From positions 3,348,001-3,412,000 of the forward strand of contig NZ_CP076039.1 in the NCBI RefSeq assembly GCF_014529625.1: a stretch of 64,000 nt of DNA, in the 5' to 3' direction. The stretch comes from Candidatus Pelagisphaera phototrophica. GTDB lineage: Bacteria > Verrucomicrobiota > Verrucomicrobiia > Opitutales > Opitutaceae. Position numbers and translations under genes: made by a program. The notes under the pieces are model-generated. The model did not search any database and had not been told where the DNA came from. It worked only from the letters and a program-made list of their open reading frames with translations. Positions 55,023 through 63,711 of the stretch are shown here, piece by piece (within the stretch, counting starts at the first letter, position 1; the number at the start of each line of letters is the position of its first letter).

Positions 55023-55823
55023 GTGGTCGCAGAGATTGATCCTAGAATAAAGTTGTCCGTTTTTGAAGGTCCCCTAGACCTCTTGCTTTTCTTAATCCGA
55101 AAGCACGAGATCGACATCTACGACATCCCAATCGAAATCGTACTCGATCAGTACCTGGATGTGCTCAACAGCCTCCAAGAGGTGAAACTGGAGATCGCCG
55201 GTGACTTCTTCGTTATGGCGGCGACACTAATGGAGATCAAAAGCCGCCTCCTCTTGCCAAAACACCAGCGTTCAGTCTCTGACGACGATGATGATGAGAA
55301 TCTAGATCCTCGTTGGGAACTTGTTCACCAGCTACTCGAGTACAAGAAGTTCAAAGAGGCAGCGGACAAACTTGATGAGCTTTCAGATCATGCCGCACTG
55401 CGACTCACCCGAGACTACAGCGCTGTGGGCAAGGCGGAAGGCCCGGTTCGGCCTCTAAAGCCAGAGGACAAGATTTCCGTCTGGAACTCTTACAATATTG
55501 TTCTGAGAAGGCTTTCGGAAAAGCTCATTTTAGGAGAGATCCAGGACGACGCTCTCACTGTGGTGGATCAAATGGAGATGCTCATCGAGAAAATGGAATC
55601 CGAGCCCTCCTTCGAGTTTTCTGCCCTTTTTCCGGGTAAGTGCAGCCTGAAACTGCTCGTGGTCACCTTCATCGCGATTCTTGAACTGGTTCGACTAAAG
55701 CGACTTACAATTGTCCAAAACCAGTCCTTCTCCGATTTCCAAGTGTACCGTGTCCAATCACCGCAGTCCGAGACATCGGCTGATGCCGGATTGGAAAACG
55801 AGCTTGAAACGAGCTCCAATTGA
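55023..55823 (+). CDS. scpA: segregation and condensation protein A
   Basis: The kleisin of the bacterial SMC complex for chromosome compaction. The 266-residue protein opens with LSVFEGPLDLLLFLIRKHEIDIYDIPIEIV, the ScpA signature, followed by ATLMEIKSRLLLPK, a charged linker (VSDDDDDENLDPRWELV) and the C-terminal winged-helix region (FSALFPGKCSLKLLVVTFIAILELVRLKRL). The start is a GTG. No scpB is in this window; the following two small genes and trxA follow closely and may be co-transcribed. Confidence 0.93.
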   Translation: MVAEIDPRIKLSVFEGPLDLLLFLIRKHEIDIYDIPIEIVLDQYLDVLNSLQEVKLEIAGDFFVMAATLMEIKSRLLLPKHQRSVSDDDDDENLDPRWELVHQLLEYKKFKEAADKLDELSDHAALRLTRDYSAVGKAEGPVRPLKPEDKISVWNSYNIVLRRLSEKLILGEIQDDALTVVDQMEMLIEKMESEPSFEFSALFPGKCSLKLLVVTFIAILELVRLKRLTIVQNQSFSDFQVYRVQSPQSETSADAGLENELETSSN

Positions 55824-56080
55824 ATCAGTGTAAAACTGTGCAAAATAAAGATGTACAGCGTGCCCACCTTTTAGGATTCGGATTAGACAACGACGACGGC
55901 CATAAAAGAATCACTCAAGCCGAGGAGTTTTCCATCGTTGGAGGTTCGCAGGACACCCACGAACGAATGACCGAAACCGTCATTAAAACCTTCGAGGACA
56001 TCAAGAACAAGGGAGAGACCCTCCGCACTATTGAACCCCAACACCTTTCGGATCTTATCCAGAAGAACAGTCCTGCCTAG
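55820..56080 (+). CDS. small conserved-looking protein of unknown function
   Basis: An 86-residue frame overlapping the scpA stop by four bases (TTG start at 55820; a GTG at 55838 is an alternative). The middle, HKRITQAEEFSIVGGSQDTHERMTETVIK, has a coherent acidic and helical composition. I do not recognise a family. It is in the scpA operon by position. Confidence 0.6.
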   Translation: MNQCKTVQNKDVQRAHLLGFGLDNDDGHKRITQAEEFSIVGGSQDTHERMTETVIKTFEDIKNKGETLRTIEPQHLSDLIQKNSPA

Positions 56081-56104
56081 GGCCCGAAAGAAGGTTGATA
56101 CGAT

Positions 56105-56374
56105 ATGTCCGACCCAAACCAACCATCAAATAGCGAAACGACTGAGCGTAAACTCACGCTAGATCACAGCCAGGCAAACGAAACGCTATTCGTTGAGACC
56201 GAAGAAGGAAGCGACGAGGTTGTGCTCTCAAGCGGATCCGATGGCAGCTCATTGACATTGCTGGAGGAGTACTCCATAAATAACGCCAGCAAAAGTAAGC
56301 TTTCGGCACTACGCGCTTTGTTGTGCGCAGCCATTTCCATCAGTTTTGCTTTAATGATTTTCAAAACGCTATAA
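56105..56374 (+). CDS. small tail-anchored membrane protein
   Basis: An 89-residue acidic protein. The first 60 residues are Ser/Glu-rich and probably disordered; the C-terminus holds one membrane helix (ALRALLCAAISISFALMIF). An ATG with GAAGG about 12 bases upstream. No domain recognised. It stands four bases before trxA, so co-expressed with it. Confidence 0.6.
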   Translation: MSDPNQPSNSETTERKLTLDHSQANETLFVETEEGSDEVVLSSGSDGSSLTLLEEYSINNASKSKLSALRALLCAAISISFALMIFKTL

Positions 56375-56378
56375 TACC

Positions 56379-56702
56379 ATGTCAGCAATCACTACACTGA
56401 ACGAACAGAACTTTAAAGACACGATCAGCTCTGCTGCCGTGCCGGTACTCGTCGATTTTTGGGCGCCATGGTGCGGACCGTGCAAGGCGATCGCTCCCAT
56501 CCTAGAGGAACTCTCAGGAGAGCTGGATGGAAAAGTTCAAATCACAAAGGTTAATGTCGACGAGAACAGCGCCATTGCAGCCGAGTACAATATTCGCGCA
56601 ATCCCTACGCTTCTATTGTTCAAGAACGGCTCACTCGCCGACCAGTTTGTCGGCATGGTGGGAAAAGATGATCTCAAGGCTAAGCTCGAAGCTCACGCAT
56701 AA
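56379..56702 (+). CDS. trxA: thioredoxin
   Basis: A 107-residue classic thioredoxin with the WAPWCGPCK active site (Cys32, Cys35), preceded by the VPVLVDF strand and followed by the cis-proline IPTLLLF. It reduces disulphides in cytoplasmic proteins and could recharge the peroxiredoxin at 35754. It ends the scpA run, with a strong terminator 28 bp further on. Confidence 0.97.
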   Translation: MSAITTLNEQNFKDTISSAAVPVLVDFWAPWCGPCKAIAPILEELSGELDGKVQITKVNVDENSAIAAEYNIRAIPTLLLFKNGSLADQFVGMVGKDDLKAKLEAHA

Positions 56703-56729
56703 GCGGTTTTTTCCAGGTTTTCTATTTCA

Positions 56730-56758
56730 AGCCTTCCTAATTCAGGAAGGCTTTTTTG
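56730..56758 (+). terminator. factor-independent terminator after trxA
   Basis: Perfect 10-bp stem AAGCCTTCCT/AGGAAGGCTT (56730-56739, 56745-56754) with a 5-base loop and a six-T tract. As the stem is symmetrical it may also work for menA from the other strand. Confidence 0.92.
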
Positions 56759-56779
56759 TATACAGGCTAGTAGAGAATC

Positions 56780-57667
56780 TCAGTTGCCAATGGCTGAAAT
56801 AAAGATCCCTCCTGCTAGAAGAATACTAAATAAAAGCAACAATCTGGCGGTTTTTCCCAAAAGCTGATTCAATGCGACTCCTTCTGTCTTTCGTAAGGCA
56901 ACCACCAATCCTGCTCCAACTGGAATCATCAAGAAAACAAGGGCTGCCCAAAAATTCTGTGTCATACCCAGATAGATACTAACACAGAGAAATGCAGCCA
57001 CAAGCTGCCACAGATACTGTCTTCGCGCGAAACTTCTACCGAATCGCACTGCGAGCGTACGCTTACCCGCAGTTTCATCCGTTTCTAAGTCCCGGTAGTT
57101 ATTAACAACAAGAATGTTGTTGGCCAGTAACCCCAAAGGCAGTCCCAAGAGAAAAGCAGAAGACGTAACATCTCCCACAATCACGTAATAGGTTCCAACC
57201 GTTGCCACGATTCCGAAAAAGAGCACAACAAACACGTCACCCAGACCATGGTATGCAAGCGGATAGGGACCACCAGTATAACCGTACCCAAATACAATTG
57301 CAAGAATGCCAACAATCAGCATTTCACCGCCTCGGTAGCTAACCATGGTAAGACCTACGAAAAACGCTAGGGCAAACAATCCAACCGCTACCCTAATCAT
57401 CGCTTTGGGCAGGATTCTGCCACTCGAAACAAGCCTTTCCGGTCCTATCCTTTCTTCTGTATCCGCTCCTCGGATATAGTCAAAATAGTCGTTCGCCATA
57501 TTGGTGGCTATTTGGATCAGCAACGCAAAGACGAGGCAAGTAAACACAGGCCAAGTCTCAATGTCGTTCTGGCGAGCGGCCTCCGCCGAACCAACCAACA
57601 CCGGAGCAATTGCGGCCGGAAGCGTCTTCGGTCGTGATGCTGCGATCCAATTAGCTAATGGCCCCAT
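56780..57667 (-). CDS. menA: 1,4-dihydroxy-2-naphthoate polyprenyltransferase
   Basis: Attaches the isoprenoid chain in menaquinone synthesis. A 295-residue UbiA-type membrane enzyme with about nine helices and two Asp-rich sites: NMANDYFDYIRGADTEERIGP and NNYRDLETDETAGKRTLAVRFG. The order of both motifs is that of MenA rather than UbiA. Indicates that this organism uses menaquinone. It is 33 bp downstream of the DUF1015 gene on the same strand. Confidence 0.93.
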   Translation of the reverse strand: MGPLANWIAASRPKTLPAAIAPVLVGSAEAARQNDIETWPVFTCLVFALLIQIATNMANDYFDYIRGADTEERIGPERLVSSGRILPKAMIRVAVGLFALAFFVGLTMVSYRGGEMLIVGILAIVFGYGYTGGPYPLAYHGLGDVFVVLFFGIVATVGTYYVIVGDVTSSAFLLGLPLGLLANNILVVNNYRDLETDETAGKRTLAVRFGRSFARRQYLWQLVAAFLCVSIYLGMTQNFWAALVFLMIPVGAGLVVALRKTEGVALNQLLGKTARLLLLFSILLAGGIFISAIGN

Positions 57668-57700
57668 ATTGAGATTTCTGGAATCCTATATTGTGCGACG

Positions 57701-59041
57701 CTACTGTATCCGACGGGCTTCGAGATAGTAACGTTTCTCGTCCGCCTCTCCCATAGAGAAGGTCTTCCGCGGCAGAGCGCCGTCCAGAACCACCGTTTTA
57801 AACAAAGCGCTTTTACCGATCGTCGGCAGAAAAAAGCCAATATTGCCGGGCTTGGACCCAAGATCGATAACTACGTCGTCACCATGAATATAATCCAAAA
57901 CGGATTCTTTGCCTTCGACATACTTGTCGATGAAGGCCTGTAGACTACCCACTTCTAAATTTCGCTTTGGATTGCTCAGCCGAATGAGGCCAAACCCCGA
58001 CCTCGCCACAAAAGCAATTCGATGCTCTTCATCCGATTCGCCCAAGTTCGCAATCCGGTCCTGCACGGCTTCGAAGGTCTCGAATTTTTCCAAAGCCATG
58101 GAGGATCCTTCCTCGCTGAAAAAGGCCTCCAACTCTTTCAGCAAATCTTCGATATCAATATTGAAAATTACGCGATGGATCGGCTCGAATTCCAATCCTT
58201 CATCGTGTACGTTCACTAGTTCGACTAGAGCGTAACGAGCAGGGTGGTCCATTACGTCAGACGGATCGTCCGCCTGAGATTTTAAGTCTTCCCAAATATT
58301 CTTCGCCGTGGCTAAGGAGTGATTTCCGTCTCCCATCGCAAAAAGCATCACTCCTTTTCCCGATACGCCATACTTCTGGTCGAAAACAGTTTGCTCGCTC
58401 AGTAATCCCAACGACTCGTACACCGAATCGATATCTTCTTTGGAATCCACTCGCCAGCCTTTAAGGTGCCCTCCTCCACTGTTGAGCTCAAAATCGTAAA
58501 GAGATTCCAGCTCCTTTCCAAAAAGAGGCTCGATCACCGTCCGATCCGGATCGTCAATGAGGACCATAATGTGAGGCAGCTCGATCTTGGCGTTTTTGCG
58601 AATCTTGACCCGTGGCGGGAGTCGATCCTCGATCGTTCCCTCAGTTGCCCTAATCAGGCTTTGCGAACCAACCTTGTAGTGGTATTTCTCCAAATCCAAG
58701 GCAACCACGAGACCCTTACGGGATGCGACATGGCTTGTCCTACGATCTAACAGCACAAAACCAGGACCCAAATCTTCTAGCACACCCTCTTCTAAGTAGG
58801 CATCCATTGTTCCATTGATGCTTTCAATACGCTCCTGCCCATCACCCACTTCCAGATAAACCTCTGGAAAGACCGCGTTCAACGTAGAGGGACCCCCCTC
58901 CACCAGGTTTTTGAGGCTTTCCCAATACTTCGGCTGCGAGGTGTATTGGTCACAGGCAACCACCGCCCACTTACTTAAGTCGACTCCCTTGGCCGGGAGT
59001 AAGATGTTCGGCACCTTGAGACCGATGTCTTCATTTTCCAT
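57701..59041 (-). CDS. DUF1015-family protein
   Basis: A 446-residue protein of the DUF1015 family. The N-terminal SKWAVVACDQYTSQPKYWESL and the central FAMGDGNHSLATAKNIWEDLK are family-typical. The biochemical function is unknown; some relatives are listed as putative nucleotide-binding proteins because of HxxG motifs. It precedes menA, and a terminator separates it from rpmE2 upstream. Confidence 0.87.
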   Translation of the reverse strand: MENEDIGLKVPNILLPAKGVDLSKWAVVACDQYTSQPKYWESLKNLVEGGPSTLNAVFPEVYLEVGDGQERIESINGTMDAYLEEGVLEDLGPGFVLLDRRTSHVASRKGLVVALDLEKYHYKVGSQSLIRATEGTIEDRLPPRVKIRKNAKIELPHIMVLIDDPDRTVIEPLFGKELESLYDFELNSGGGHLKGWRVDSKEDIDSVYESLGLLSEQTVFDQKYGVSGKGVMLFAMGDGNHSLATAKNIWEDLKSQADDPSDVMDHPARYALVELVNVHDEGLEFEPIHRVIFNIDIEDLLKELEAFFSEEGSSMALEKFETFEAVQDRIANLGESDEEHRIAFVARSGFGLIRLSNPKRNLEVGSLQAFIDKYVEGKESVLDYIHGDDVVIDLGSKPGNIGFFLPTIGKSALFKTVVLDGALPRKTFSMGEADEKRYYLEARRIQ

Positions 59042-59075
59042 CGCTAACCCTGATAATGAAATTCTGTAGTTGTAA

Positions 59076-59116
59076 ATAAAAAGGGCAAAACGAGTCAGTT
59101 GTACTCATTTTGCCCT
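59076..59116 (-). terminator. factor-independent terminator after rpmE2
   Basis: Arms AGGGCAAAACGAGT (59082-59095) and ACTCATTTTGCCCT (59103-59116) with one internal mismatch and a 7-base loop. On the minus strand it is followed by a T-rich tract. Confidence 0.85.
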
Positions 59117-59179
59117 GAAATTTATCCCATTCGAATATCTCCGATATTCAATGTCACCTGACGTAGCTTGTTAAAAGCA

Positions 59180-59428
59180 TTACGCCCGGCGGCGACGAAA
59201 CTTGTTTTGGAACTTCTCTACGCGACCCGCAGTATCAACGAAGCGCTTTTCACCCGTATACACTGGGTGTGAGTCCATGGTCACATCGCGAATCACTTTG
59301 ACGTGCTCGACGCCGTCGATCGTTTCGGTTTGCCCAGTCTTGATAGTCGAACGAGTCAGGAATTTCTTCCCTGTAGATACGTCGATAAAAACAGTTGGGT
59401 GATAATCCGGATGTATGTCCTGTTTCAC
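59180..59428 (-). CDS. rpmE2: 50S ribosomal protein L31, type B
   Basis: An 82-residue L31 opening MKQDIHPDYHPTVFIDVSTG with KFLTRSTI, HPVYTGEKRFVDTAGRVEKF and a basic RRRR end. It lacks the zinc-binding Cys motif, so it is the zinc-free type B that replaces the zinc form in zinc-poor conditions in many species. The gene follows rpmJ at 19 bp. Confidence 0.95.
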   Translation of the reverse strand: MKQDIHPDYHPTVFIDVSTGKKFLTRSTIKTGQTETIDGVEHVKVIRDVTMDSHPVYTGEKRFVDTAGRVEKFQNKFRRRRA

Positions 59429-59447
59429 GATTTTGAATAAATTGGAT

Positions 59448-59573
59448 TTAGCCCTGCCGCGCCTTGAAGCGAGGATTCGTTTTGCAGATCACGTAAACGC
59501 GGCCCTTGCGACGTACCACTTGGCAGTTCGGATGGCGTGCTTTCGCAGACTTAAGCGATGAGACTACTTTCAT
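59448..59573 (-). CDS. rpmJ: 50S ribosomal protein L36
   Basis: A 41-residue basic protein [20 protein letters not shown] with [20 protein letters not shown], the L36 type. Only two of the four zinc-site cysteines remain (Cys18 and Cys31), so it is the zinc-free alternative form, in keeping with the type B L31 next to it. This is too short for standard open-frame screens. Confidence 0.93.
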   Translation of the reverse strand: MKVVSSLKSAKARHPNCQVVRRKGRVYVICKTNPRFKARQG

Positions 59574-59667
59574 AAGGGGCGATAAGAGATACTTCGCCGA
59601 CACCCCTGTCAACAACACTTTCGCCAAAAAGTCATAAACGTTTGCCCACCAAATCGCCTAAAATCTT

Positions 59668-60234
59668 CTAATTCTCCTCAGGGCAATCGGGGGCGAGCGA
59701 CATCAGACCGAGCTCTAAGTTAGTCTTCATGATAACATGACGCCAAAGAGAATCCCCCTCTAGTTCAGAAAGAGCAGCACCATCCATTTCGGAAACAATC
59801 CAGGCATTGCCCGAAAGTTCACTCTCCAACTCACCCTCTCCCCAGCCCGCATAACCGCGAAACGCTCGAATGCTCAATAGGGGATCTTCTTCTAGCTTGG
59901 CCTTTGCTGACGCTGGATCGAGACCGAAAAACAGCTGAAACCCAACAAAATTTTGATCCGATTTCCATGCTGCCAACAATACTTGGTCACTGGAAACAGG
60001 CCCCCCGATGTACAAAGGTACCTGTTCGAGCCCAAAATCCGCAAAGGCCGCGTCAATCTCTCCCAGCACCATACCGGACGCCTTGTTCACAACGACGCCT
60101 AGCGAGCCTTCCTCTTCATGGGCTGTCATCAGAATCACGCTTCGCATGAAATTGGGATCTTTCAATTGCGGATGCGCTAACATTAGCGACCCCGCGATAC
60201 TACTCGCCGACTTGTCTGAACCTTCAGGCAACAT
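59668..60234 (-). CDS. AlgH/YqgE-family protein (UPF0301)
   Basis: A 188-residue UPF0301 protein with the SLMLAHPQLKDPNFMRSVILM start, EEGSLGVVVNKASGMVLGEI, LYIGGPVSSDQVL, and FRGYAGWGEGELESELSGNAW (GYAGWGxGQLexE motif). Relatives were first described as affecting alginate regulation, but the function remains unknown. It is divergent from the Nif3-type gene. Confidence 0.93.
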   Translation of the reverse strand: MLPEGSDKSASSIAGSLMLAHPQLKDPNFMRSVILMTAHEEEGSLGVVVNKASGMVLGEIDAAFADFGLEQVPLYIGGPVSSDQVLLAAWKSDQNFVGFQLFFGLDPASAKAKLEEDPLLSIRAFRGYAGWGEGELESELSGNAWIVSEMDGAALSELEGDSLWRHVIMKTNLELGLMSLAPDCPEEN

Positions 60235-60328
60235 GATTTCTTTTAAAACCTTCTTAAGATTGGTTAAACTTCAATCCCAGATTGGCTAAAAGATCGACTA
60301 TTGGCAATTCGCCAAAATTATTTCTCTT

Positions 60329-61084
60329 ATGGCTCAGCTCCAAGAGATTGTATCGTTTTGCGATCAACGTGCCCGAACGCATGAAGTGGTCGACTTCCGA
60401 GAAGCCCTAAACGGCCTTCAGTTTACGAACAACGGCACCGTATCGAAAATCGGGGCTGCGGTAGACTCAGGACTTCTTCCCTTTCAATCAGCCATAGAAG
60501 CGGGGATCGAGTTTCTCATAGTCCACCACGGGATGTTCTGGAACGGGTCATGCCGGATCGTTGGCCCAGAGTACGAAAAGTACAAATCGCTCATCGAGGG
60601 AAACCTTGCCGTCTACGCCTGCCACCTGCCTCTCGACGCTCATCTCGAAATTGGAAATGCTGCAGGACTGGCCCATGCGATTGGAGCCACTCAGCAGGGC
60701 ACCTTTCTTCCCTACGAGGGAACTGATTTGGGGTTGGTCTGCGATTGGTCCAAAGATCGCGAAGCGCTGCGTAATTCGCTTGAAAGAACTTTTGGAGATC
60801 ACATCGCATCCATTGAATACGGCTCCGCCAATCCAGAAAAAATCTGTATTGTGACGGGTAGCGGAAGTAGTGTGGTTGACCAAGTTAAAGCTACGGGCGC
60901 TGACACCTTGATCACGGGCGAACTCAAGCAACACTTTTTCACCATTGCCCAAGAAGCGAAACTCAACCTTTACGTGTGCGGTCATTACGCGACCGAAACC
61001 TTTGGCGTTGAATCGCTCGCCAAAGAGGCCGCCGCGAAATTCGACCTCCCCTATCAGTTCATAAAAACCGACTGCCCCCTCTAA
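60329..61084 (+). CDS. Nif3-like dinuclear metal centre protein
   Basis: A 251-residue YbgI/Nif3-family protein with VDFREALNGLQF, the metal loop FLIVHHGMFW (two adjacent His), YACHLPLDAH, VTGSGSS, ADTLITGELKQHFF and CGHYATETFGVE. It forms toroidal hexamers with a two-metal site; the role is uncertain (linked to GTP cyclohydrolase-like or repair functions). The YbgI length is usual, without the PII-like insertion of long forms. Confidence 0.93.
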   Translation: MAQLQEIVSFCDQRARTHEVVDFREALNGLQFTNNGTVSKIGAAVDSGLLPFQSAIEAGIEFLIVHHGMFWNGSCRIVGPEYEKYKSLIEGNLAVYACHLPLDAHLEIGNAAGLAHAIGATQQGTFLPYEGTDLGLVCDWSKDREALRNSLERTFGDHIASIEYGSANPEKICIVTGSGSSVVDQVKATGADTLITGELKQHFFTIAQEAKLNLYVCGHYATETFGVESLAKEAAAKFDLPYQFIKTDCPL

Positions 61085-61168
61085 CTCGCTACCGACTTTG
61101 ACACCCAACCCAACCCGACCCTGTGAAAATTCGTGCAATTCGCGAGCAACTAGCTAATAAGTAAATCT

Positions 61169-61591
61169 ATGAAACGAATCGCTGTTTTGAATGGCCCGAA
61201 TCTCGATCGCCTCGGAAAACGAGATCCCGAGATTTATGGCACCGATACATTGGACGACTTGGCTAATAGCCTGAGGGATGCGTTTTCAGACGTTGAATTC
61301 GAATTTTATCAATCCAACCATGAGGGAGACCTCGTCGACAAGATTTCCACCCTGGCTGAAAGCGGTAGCGATGGAATCGTTTTCAATCCGGGCGCGTACT
61401 CGCATACAAGTATCGCCCTACGCGACGCCATTAGCGGCTCCAAGATTCCAACCATCGAAGTTCACATCAGCAACATCCACGCTCGCGAGCGCTTTCGCCA
61501 CCATTCCCATACAGGCGCGGTTTCGAAAGGTGTAATCGCTGGGCTTGGCCTGAGAGGCTACCATCTAGCCACTCAATCACTAACTGACTAA
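61169..61591 (+). CDS. aroQ: 3-dehydroquinate dehydratase, type II
   Basis: Third step of the shikimate pathway. The 140-residue type II enzyme has NGPNLDRLGKRDPEIYG (catalytic Tyr23, Arg18), FNPGAYSHTSIALRDAI, and PTIEVHISNIHARERFRHHS (catalytic His). Dodecameric in characterised members. It is 85 bp after the Nif3-type gene and followed by 700 bp without a strong gene; accB/accC, its frequent partners, are not found here. Confidence 0.97.
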   Translation: MKRIAVLNGPNLDRLGKRDPEIYGTDTLDDLANSLRDAFSDVEFEFYQSNHEGDLVDKISTLAESGSDGIVFNPGAYSHTSIALRDAISGSKIPTIEVHISNIHARERFRHHSHTGAVSKGVIAGLGLRGYHLATQSLTD

Positions 61592-62306
61592 TCCGCTATA
61601 AGATTTAGGTCACTTCGCGATACGGAATCGCTCCCTGAAGGCCAAGAGCAGCCTCGATTCATTCGCGAAGTCTCGTCCCTCTTTACTAAGGGAAAAGGCA
61701 GCCGTTTCGCCGCCCTTTGACGCTTTCACCTCCTGGATAGCCTACCGAGTAAAGATAGGCACCGCACCTTAACAGCCCGCAACCCCAACTCGACGAAAGC
61801 CCGTTCCAAGGTCAACCCCGATTGATAAGAAACGTCACTTAAAATCAATTATTTTGAGCCTTATAAGGTTCATGATTATGCCGCTAGGAGATACGCTGAC
61901 AAGCTTATGAACCGGCCGACTTTTCCAGTCTTTTCCCGCTACAAAATCGTGGATTCTCTCCGAGCGTCGGGTCCAGAAACGACGAAGACCCGGCGGTCCC
62001 ACATCCGCCAGGCCCAGCAACGACTCAGTTTTAGAACTAAAGTCAAATTGTGTTTTTCTCGCTTTGCCTGAAATTTGTTTGTCGTTTTCTTGCGATCTCG
62101 ACTGTGCCCATAGTTTATCAAACGCGGCGGTTAAAAACAATCCGTGATGCATACCGAATTTCACGCGGATCTCCGCAAACTTCATGCGTGAAACACCCCA
62201 TTCGGGCCTGGTTCAGTAAAATAGATGCGAACGGCGAAAGCAACTTGGAGGTTTTCCTCGAAAATTGGTTCGACAGAAGCTGACAAACGCCTAGAAACCG
62301 CACGTA
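61592..62306. other. 715-bp region without a confident gene
   Basis: No good forward frame. On the minus strand, a short coding-like segment ending at a TGA (61610-61612) reads IQEVKASKGGETAAFSLSKEG then LLLAFRERFRIAK, truncated upstream by a TAG. A 116-codon minus frame at 61835-62185 has unnatural composition. The region might be the remnant of a lost gene or contain a small RNA; nothing matches a known RNA motif that I can see. Confidence 0.4.
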
Positions 62307-62564
62307 ATGTCAAAACTTGATAGCGGATACAAAGTAACTGCCCAATCTACCATCATTGATGCCGGGCTCACCTTCATCGCATGGTTTCTCTTCACCATCT
62401 GGTTTCGCCCTCATGTAATGAGCTACGAACCAGGGACGGTATTCTTCTGGGCTGGCTTTACAGCCCTACCCGCGGCCGCTACCTTCTGGCTTTGCTTGCA
62501 GATGTTCAAGGTGACGCTCGCACACCAGAAAAAACTGAAGCAAGAAAAGGAAGAGAATAGCTAG
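62307..62564 (+). CDS. small two-span membrane protein
   Basis: An 85-residue protein with two membrane helices (about 16-31, AGLTFIAWFLFTIWF, and 44-64, FFWAGFTALPAAATFWLCLQMF) and a Lys/Glu-rich C-terminal tail. I recognise no family. It has its own position between aroQ and a strong hairpin. Confidence 0.7.
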   Translation: MSKLDSGYKVTAQSTIIDAGLTFIAWFLFTIWFRPHVMSYEPGTVFFWAGFTALPAAATFWLCLQMFKVTLAHQKKLKQEKEENS

Positions 62565-62658
62565 CTCATACTTCCTAAACCCATTTTCCACCTTCCCTCA
62601 GCCTAACCGCTCGAGAGTTTTTTACTACCCAAACCCAAGCACACCTTTCATTCTATAA

Positions 62659-62696
62659 GGCCAAAAAGCTTTAGAAGACTCTAAAGCTTTTTGGCC
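62659..62696. terminator. 17-bp perfect hairpin between convergent genes
   Basis: Arms at 62659-62675 and 62680-62696 are perfectly complementary over 17 bp with an AGAC loop. It lies between the end of the small membrane-protein gene and the end of rnhB. There is no external T tract on either strand, but the T-rich inner half of the arm could serve; a bidirectional terminator is the simplest reading. Confidence 0.65.
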
Positions 62697-62731
62697 CTAT
62701 TGAAAAAGCAAATCCAATGGGAGGTGGGACT

Positions 62732-63490
62732 CTATCCGAAACCAAATTCACTTTGGTCGTCATTTGGATCTTCCTCGAGGATCTTGCGCAGAAAGAGCGA
62801 ACGGTGGATCGGTGTGGGGCCTAGGCTTTTAATCGCCTCCCGGTGCAACGGGGTCGCATAGCCTTTACTAGATCCAAAATCATAGTGAGGGTATTCACAA
62901 TCCAATGCCAGCATGGTTCGGTCTCTAGCCACTTTAGCGATAATAGAGGCCATGGCGATACAGAGAGATCTCGAATCCCCTTGCACAAATGCCCGATGGG
63001 GGTAGCCCATCTTTTTCATCGGCTTACCATCCACAAATATCTGCCAGTGCGCCAACGTGCTTTCGTTTGTCTCGGCAACGGTAGTCGCCTCAAAAAGCGG
63101 ATCGGGCTCATGCGGTGAGATTCGAGCACTTGAAAAAACTTGCTCAACCGCTCGGCGCATCGCCACTTGAGTCGCCCCGAGAATGTTGAGATCCTCAATT
63201 TCCTCCACTGTACCCCAGCCTACACCGATCCAAACGCGCTGGCTTCGCTCTAGCCAACGTAATTTCTCATAGAGAGCCTCTCGGTCCTCTTTACTTAACA
63301 GCTTGGAGTCGTTGATACGCGAAGCATTCCGCTTACACCATTCTGTATCGTAAAAATCGCTACGGGCCGCAACCGCAGCCGCCACTACCGGCCCCGCAAG
63401 CGCACCGCGTCCCGCTTCATCAACTCCAATCAAACCAGACAGCCCTTTCATTCGAGCTCTATCGAATGCTCTCAGCCTCTTCGATTTCAT
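62732..63490 (-). CDS. rnhB: ribonuclease HII
   Basis: Cuts RNA in RNA-DNA hybrids and removes single ribonucleotides. The 252-residue protein has IGVDEAGRGALAGPVVAAAV (Asp and Glu), INDSKLLSKEDREALYEKL, the DGKPMKKMGYPHRAFVQGDSRSLCIAMASIIAKVARDR block (third Asp region) and HYDFGSSKGYATPLHREAI. The frame opens at 63517, but the ATG at 63490 (MKSKRLRAFDRAR) is a fair start; none is decided by a Shine-Dalgarno sequence. It lies next to rnhC, so two type 2 RNases H are neighbours. Confidence 0.95.
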   Translation of the reverse strand: MKSKRLRAFDRARMKGLSGLIGVDEAGRGALAGPVVAAAVAARSDFYDTEWCKRNASRINDSKLLSKEDREALYEKLRWLERSQRVWIGVGWGTVEEIEDLNILGATQVAMRRAVEQVFSSARISPHEPDPLFEATTVAETNESTLAHWQIFVDGKPMKKMGYPHRAFVQGDSRSLCIAMASIIAKVARDRTMLALDCEYPHYDFGSSKGYATPLHREAIKSLGPTPIHRSLFLRKILEEDPNDDQSEFGFG

Positions 63491-63711
63491 TGCCCTATCT
63501 GCCCTTCGCCGCAGCACATACCTTGAGCTATTTTCTCATTAAGCGTCCCATAAGCCAGTAGAGGAGCGGGTTTGTCCCGCCATGGAGTAGACCTGAACCA
63601 GATAGAAAAGAAATGTCCCCCCGATATGTCGGGACTCCTACGATCAACTAAAAACAGAAATATCGAATTACTAGGCACTCTCTAAGATTTTAAAAGTACG
63701 GCTATCCATCA

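Noticed and set aside
60548-61138. 196-codon reverse frame
   Set aside because: Antisense to the Nif3-type gene.
61835-62185. 116-codon reverse frame as a gene
   Set aside because: Arg/Ser-rich with no fold-like pattern, no ribosome-binding site, and competing frames of similar length.
63545-63680. Short GC hairpins between rnhC and rnhB
   Set aside because: Stems of about 5 bp without T tracts; too weak to call.
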